Assembly: GCA_964404745.1 (NCBI GenBank)
Contig: CAYOLG010000020.1
Coordinates: 1-64,000, forward strand
Source of the DNA: Pelagisphaera sp964404745
Lineage (GTDB): Bacteria > Verrucomicrobiota > Verrucomicrobiia > Opitutales > Opitutaceae
Direction: 5' to 3'
Length of the DNA stretch: 64,000 nt
The notes below the pieces were generated by a model. It made no database searches. It worked only from the letters and a program-made list of their open reading frames with translations, and was not told the origin of the DNA. Position 1 is the stretch's first letter; the number at the start of each line of letters is the position of its first letter. A program made the position numbers and the translations under genes. Of this stretch, positions 60,892 to 64,000 are shown one piece after another.

Positions 60892-61857
60892 CTAATCTAG
60901 GCCGCAGGCTTGGCGGGCTCGTTGATTGACCTGGCTGGCGATGGTTCGGGCTTTTTCCGCTCCAGCTTTCAGCACGCTGTCGACATAGTCCTGATTCCCC
61001 ATCAGTTCGGCGCGGCGCTCGCGGGCTTCTTTAAAGTATTCCCAATAGAGTTCAAAGAGCCGCTTCTTCAAATCGCCGTATCCATAGCCTCCTGCTTTTA
61101 GCATTTCCACTTCTTCCGCGTAGTCGGAATCCGAGGCAAGATGCTTGATTAATTGAATAGCCCGGTTCTCCTCCGCGTCCGGTTTAGGCTCTTCCCGTGT
61201 CCGGCTATCCATGACAATGCTCATGACCTTCTTGCGAGTGGGTTTTTCCTCTCCGAAGATATCGATAGTGTTGTTGTAGCTCTTGCTCATTTTCTGGCCA
61301 TCCAGGCCAGGAATGGCTTCCACCCCTTTGCGAATGGCGGGCTCGGGAATCTTGAAAGTCTCTCCATAGGTCTGATTGAACTTGGCCGCCAGGTCCCGCG
61401 TCACTTCGACATGCTGTTTCTGGTCCCGACCAACCGGCACGCTATCGGCATCGTAGATGAGGATATCCGCCGCCATCAGCACTGGATAGGCAAATAGCCC
61501 ATGGTTGGTGGGGAGCCCCTTAGCAATTTTGTCTTTGTAGCTATGGCAACGCTCCAAGAGCCCCATCGGGCAGATCGATGAAAGTATCCAGGAAAGCTCT
61601 ACATGTTCTGGAACATCGGACTGCCTAAATAGAACCGATTTCTCTGGATCGAGACCGCAAGCCAGGAAATCGATGGCCACCTGACGGGTATATTGGCGGC
61701 GCAAATCAGCATCGTAGAGCGAGGTCATGGAATGGTAGTCGGCGATAAAATAGAACGCCTCGCCCTGGTCCTGGAGCTCGATCGAGGGCTTCATCATGCC
61801 GAAGTAGTTTCCCACATGCAAAATGCCTGAGGGTTGTATGCCGGAAAGTATTCTCAT
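60892..61857 (-). CDS. trpS: Tryptophanyl-tRNA synthetase
   Basis: 321 residues, class I synthetase that charges tRNA-Trp. The HIGH-like motif is IQPSGILHVGNYFG and the KMSKS loop is GLDGQKMSKSYNNTID; ADILIYDADSVPVGRDQKQH is the tryptophan-binding region. Length is standard for bacterial TrpS, and the C-terminal anticodon-binding helices (AGAEKARTIASQVNQRAR) are complete. A GTG or ATG start both fit; the frame begins MRILSGIQPSG. It stands alone after the cheB pseudogene. Confidence 0.96.
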   Translation of the reverse strand: MRILSGIQPSGILHVGNYFGMMKPSIELQDQGEAFYFIADYHSMTSLYDADLRRQYTRQVAIDFLACGLDPEKSVLFRQSDVPEHVELSWILSSICPMGLLERCHSYKDKIAKGLPTNHGLFAYPVLMAADILIYDADSVPVGRDQKQHVEVTRDLAAKFNQTYGETFKIPEPAIRKGVEAIPGLDGQKMSKSYNNTIDIFGEEKPTRKKVMSIVMDSRTREEPKPDAEENRAIQLIKHLASDSDYAEEVEMLKAGGYGYGDLKKRLFELYWEYFKEARERRAELMGNQDYVDSVLKAGAEKARTIASQVNQRARQACGLD

Positions 61858-61970
61858 TTTAGATCATCCGACGGGTAGCGAGCTGGGGCTAAGGGTTCAA
61901 TAGCGAAGTGATTGAATGCCCACGAATCGCTCGAATCTTCACCAATGAGAATAAGAGGTATTTGTTACTG

Positions 61971-61995
61971 GAGTACCGAGCCGGTCCTCCCTACC
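61971..61995. repeat. Single REP-like arm, family A copy 5
   Basis: GAGTACCGAGCCGGTCCTCC followed by CTACC matches the right-hand arm of the family A pairs. The left arm is missing or decayed. It lies between trpS and the beta-helix acyltransferase gene. Confidence 0.6.
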
Positions 61996-62066
61996 GGTTA
62001 TTTCATCTGGTACCGCATAGGTTTCACAAACAAGCAACTAGGTTGCGCCTTTACCATTGCGCACCC

Positions 62067-62744
62067 TCAATCTCTCAGTGGGATTTTTTCTTTGGAAGAA
62101 CGCTCCACGTATAACTGGCCGGGCTCCAAGTACCCCGAAAAGCTCATCGTCGGCCCCACCAAGGATCCTTTTCCAATTATGGATCCCGGCATTAGAGCCG
62201 TGTTGCATCCCACTTCCGCTCTTTCCCCTAGGATCGCTCCAAACTTGCGCAGGCCTGTATCCACGCGTTCGCCATCGATATTGACGCGGATATTCTTCTG
62301 ATCGAAGCGCAAATTGGACAGAATAACGCCCGCTCCCAAATGAGCTCCGTTTCCTAAAATGGAATCCCCAATGTAAGCGTAATGCGGGGTTTGGGTATGC
62401 TCCATCAGTAAGGCGTTCTTGTATTCGCAGGAGTTGCCTATCACGCTTCCTGCCCCGATTACGACGTTGCCCCTTATGTAAGCTCCCGGGCGAATCTCCA
62501 CATTCTCGCCAATCCAGCAAGGGCCCTTAATTGAGGCAAAGGCAGGGAGCTTTACACCTTCTGAAATATAAACTTCACCATCAATATGCACACCCGCCGG
62601 CAGCTCTTGATCGGAAGTATTCCCTCTCAGATCAGCCAAAGCCGCCTTAATTTTAGGCAGCCATTCCCAAGGAGGAACCTCCGGCGAAAAAAATTCGGCG
62701 AAAGGGATGCTCTCCGGCAACTGGAAAAAATCTGATGCTCGCAC
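62067..62744 (-). CDS. Left-handed beta-helix (GlmU-like) acyltransferase
   Basis: 225 residues. A short helical N-terminus (FFSPEVPPWEWLPKIKAALAD) precedes hexapeptide repeats: IDGEVYISEGVKLPAFASIK, GPCWIGENVEIRPGAYIRGN, VVIGAGSVIGNSCEYKNALL, then GNGAHLGAGVILSNLRFD and GAILGERAEVGCNTALMPGS. The pattern resembles the acetyltransferase half of GlmU and nucleotidyltransferase-linked LbH proteins, but there is no uridylyltransferase domain. It may acetylate a sugar or sugar phosphate. It is not placed in an operon; a tRNA-Gly gene lies upstream. Confidence 0.75.
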   Translation of the reverse strand: MRASDFFQLPESIPFAEFFSPEVPPWEWLPKIKAALADLRGNTSDQELPAGVHIDGEVYISEGVKLPAFASIKGPCWIGENVEIRPGAYIRGNVVIGAGSVIGNSCEYKNALLMEHTQTPHYAYIGDSILGNGAHLGAGVILSNLRFDQKNIRVNIDGERVDTGLRKFGAILGERAEVGCNTALMPGSIIGKGSLVGPTMSFSGYLEPGQLYVERSSKEKIPLRD

Positions 62745-62917
62745 TCTAGCAACCTAGGTGACTCGATTCCTTCCACAAGCGAATGTTCGCTGGCCGAAGC
62801 AAATTTACCGATATGTAAAGATCCGCGATGATAAGAGGAGGGTTGCTCTAGACAGACTCTAACGAAAGACCGAGACGCTCTTTCCAACTTGGGAAGCGAA
62901 TTTCCATTTCTGAGAAA

Positions 62918-62993
<76 letters not shown>

Positions 62994-63284
62994 AATAAAA
63001 AGCCGTACAAGATCCATTTCCCGCCGATCAAGTCAATAGAAAATTCCAGTTGCGAGGCGACCGAGCGTCCCAAATGCGACTGACCTAATTAGCGCGTCAC
63101 TACGGATTCGTTTCTGGCCCCAACGGATGAGAGGTTGCGGCAACACTCTGAAGCCTTTGCGCATTGGCGTCAGCTCATCGTAAATTAGCCGAAACAACCC
63201 GCTCAGCTTGTGCCGCCCTTTGCTAGGCGGAGGCGTGAGATCGCGCTCCACCGGGATCGGTCCGCAAATTAAATTCGCAATGAC
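62994..63284. other. Spacer with no assigned gene
   Basis: A minus-strand frame of 72 codons (63033-63251) runs through it, but its Arg/Leu-rich translation has no recognised family and no ribosome-binding site is evident. It must contain the tRNA-Gly promoter and the end of the activator transcript. Confidence 0.35.
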
Positions 63285-64000
63285 CTAACGGTCTTTCACA
63301 TCGAGCTCTGGCCACTGCTGCAATTTCCGATGCAAGGTACGTCGGCTGATGCCCAGCAATTTCGCAGCAGCCGTCCGATTTCCTTTAGAATCCGCCAAGG
63401 CTTCTCTTAGCAATCGCTTCTCGTTCTCCTCCTTGTCGAGTGGCGACACCAATTTGCCCTCTCGATCGACGGAGCGCGTTTCCCCTCTAAATTTCGACTC
63501 AAGATCGTAATCGCGTATAACGCCCCCCCGATGAAGAACGACCGCGTTTTCCGCGAAATTGCGTAATTCTCTTATATTGCCGGGCCACGAGTAGCGCCGC
63601 AAGCATTGCATAGCGCCTGGCTCGAAAGTCGGGGCGTCGATACCGTTCTCTTTGGCGAATTCTTCGAGAAAGTGGTTCAACAATATCGGCAAATCTTCAG
63701 TGCGATCCCGTAAAGGCGGCATGGTGATTTGCACGACATTGAGTCGGAAGTACAGGTCTTCGCGAAACGTCCCTTCGTTGACCATCTTTTGCAGATCTCG
63801 ATTGGTAGCGGCAACCAAACGCGTATCCACTTTGATCGATTTGGAACTGCCAATCCGCTCAAAGGTGCGCTGCTCCAGGAAACGCAGCAACTTCACCTGA
63901 GTGGATAGGCTGATCTCGCCAATCTCATCGAGGAAAAGCGTCCCTCCGTCCGCCAGCTCGAAACGCCCTATACGCCGCTCCGTCGCTCCCGTAAAAGCCC
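63285..64000 (-). CDS. Sigma-54-dependent activator (NtrC-type), 5' end outside the window
   Basis: About 238 C-terminal residues are visible. The AAA+ part starts with the sigma-54-contacting GAFTGA-type loop (seen as AFTGATERRIGRFELADGGT), Walker B GGTLFLDEIGE, then VRLVAATNRDL-like DTRLVAATNRDLQKM, REDLYFRLNVV and the sensor II region RYSWPGNIRELRNFAENAVV. A Fis-type helix-turn-helix closes the protein (EALADSKGNRTAAAKLLGIS). It activates RpoN promoters by ATP hydrolysis. Any receiver or sensor domain lies outside the window. Whether it acts on the sigma-54 boxes at 31 and 9004 is unknown. Confidence 0.93.
   Translation of the reverse strand, partial: AFTGATERRIGRFELADGGTLFLDEIGEISLSTQVKLLRFLEQRTFERIGSSKSIKVDTRLVAATNRDLQKMVNEGTFREDLYFRLNVVQITMPPLRDRTEDLPILLNHFLEEFAKENGIDAPTFEPGAMQCLRRYSWPGNIRELRNFAENAVVLHRGGVIRDYDLESKFRGETRSVDREGKLVSPLDKEENEKRLLREALADSKGNRTAAAKLLGISRRTLHRKLQQWPELDVKDR

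Noticed and set aside
62038..62520. Minus-strand frame of 160 codons overlapping the beta-helix acyltransferase
   Set aside because: It is a shadow frame; the hexapeptide-repeat frame 62067-62744 explains the DNA.
63033..63251. Minus-strand frame of 72 codons downstream of the sigma-54 activator
   Set aside because: No ribosome-binding site, no family and Arg-rich composition; not listed as a gene, though a repeat remnant is possible.

Overview
The window looks like a chromosomal segment of a marine-type member of the Verrucomicrobiota, probably Opitutae-like. The evidence is a VPDSG-CTERM exosortase substrate, a PVC-type membrane-bound dehydrogenase with heme-binding tail, a DUF1552 plus DUF1587/1592/1588-type cytochrome pair, and five formylglycine sulfatase genes (four intact, one dead). 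The genus assignment is inference; no rRNA gene is present.

Layout. About 1-10,100 is an accessory, decaying region. It holds a SET-domain-like protein divergent from an unusual phosphodiesterase-TPR-sulfotransferase fusion, an IS3 transposase remnant, a cupin, a GNAT acetyltransferase, a VPDSG-CTERM protein, two pairs of diverged direct repeats and a truncated tyrosine recombinase beside tRNA-Thr and tRNA-Lys. About 10,600-18,100 is a housekeeping block: folC, accD, comF, truA, ruvX and a mannose-1-phosphate guanylyltransferase on the minus strand, a MoeB-rhodanese fusion on the plus strand, and a small basic nucleoid-like protein. About 18,400-22,500 is a LacI-regulated sugar or sugar-acid oxidoreductase operon. 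About 22,700-30,900 holds an MscS channel with a nonsense codon, msrP-msrQ, a coiled-coil membrane protein, a dienelactone hydrolase, a GH63-like glucosidase and an AlkZ-related protein. About 30,900-56,200 is a polysaccharide and sulfate-ester catabolic region: sulfatases, a DASS transporter co-transcribed with two unknown secreted paralogs, a Gfo/Idh/MocA oxidoreductase, a TauD-type dioxygenase and large secreted c-type cytochrome proteins. About 56,300-64,000 has an ECF sigma factor with a membrane VWA protein that looks like an anti-sigma fusion, a cheB pseudogene, trpS, a left-handed beta-helix acyltransferase, tRNA-Gly and the start-truncated end of a sigma-54 activator.

The most notable signal is regulatory. 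The VPDSG-CTERM gene has a sigma-54 (-24/-12) box, and exactly 121 nt from it lies a conserved 65-nt block. The same block, box and spacing occur again at the left edge of the window, in front of a gene that runs out of it, and both ATGs lie 14 nt after TTGC. This points to an RpoN-controlled regulon of exosortase-sorted proteins. Other points are three families of REP-like palindromes (two of which form the 5' ends of reading frames), an AccD that has lost three of its four zinc-ribbon cysteines, and an operon of unknown paralogs with a transporter.
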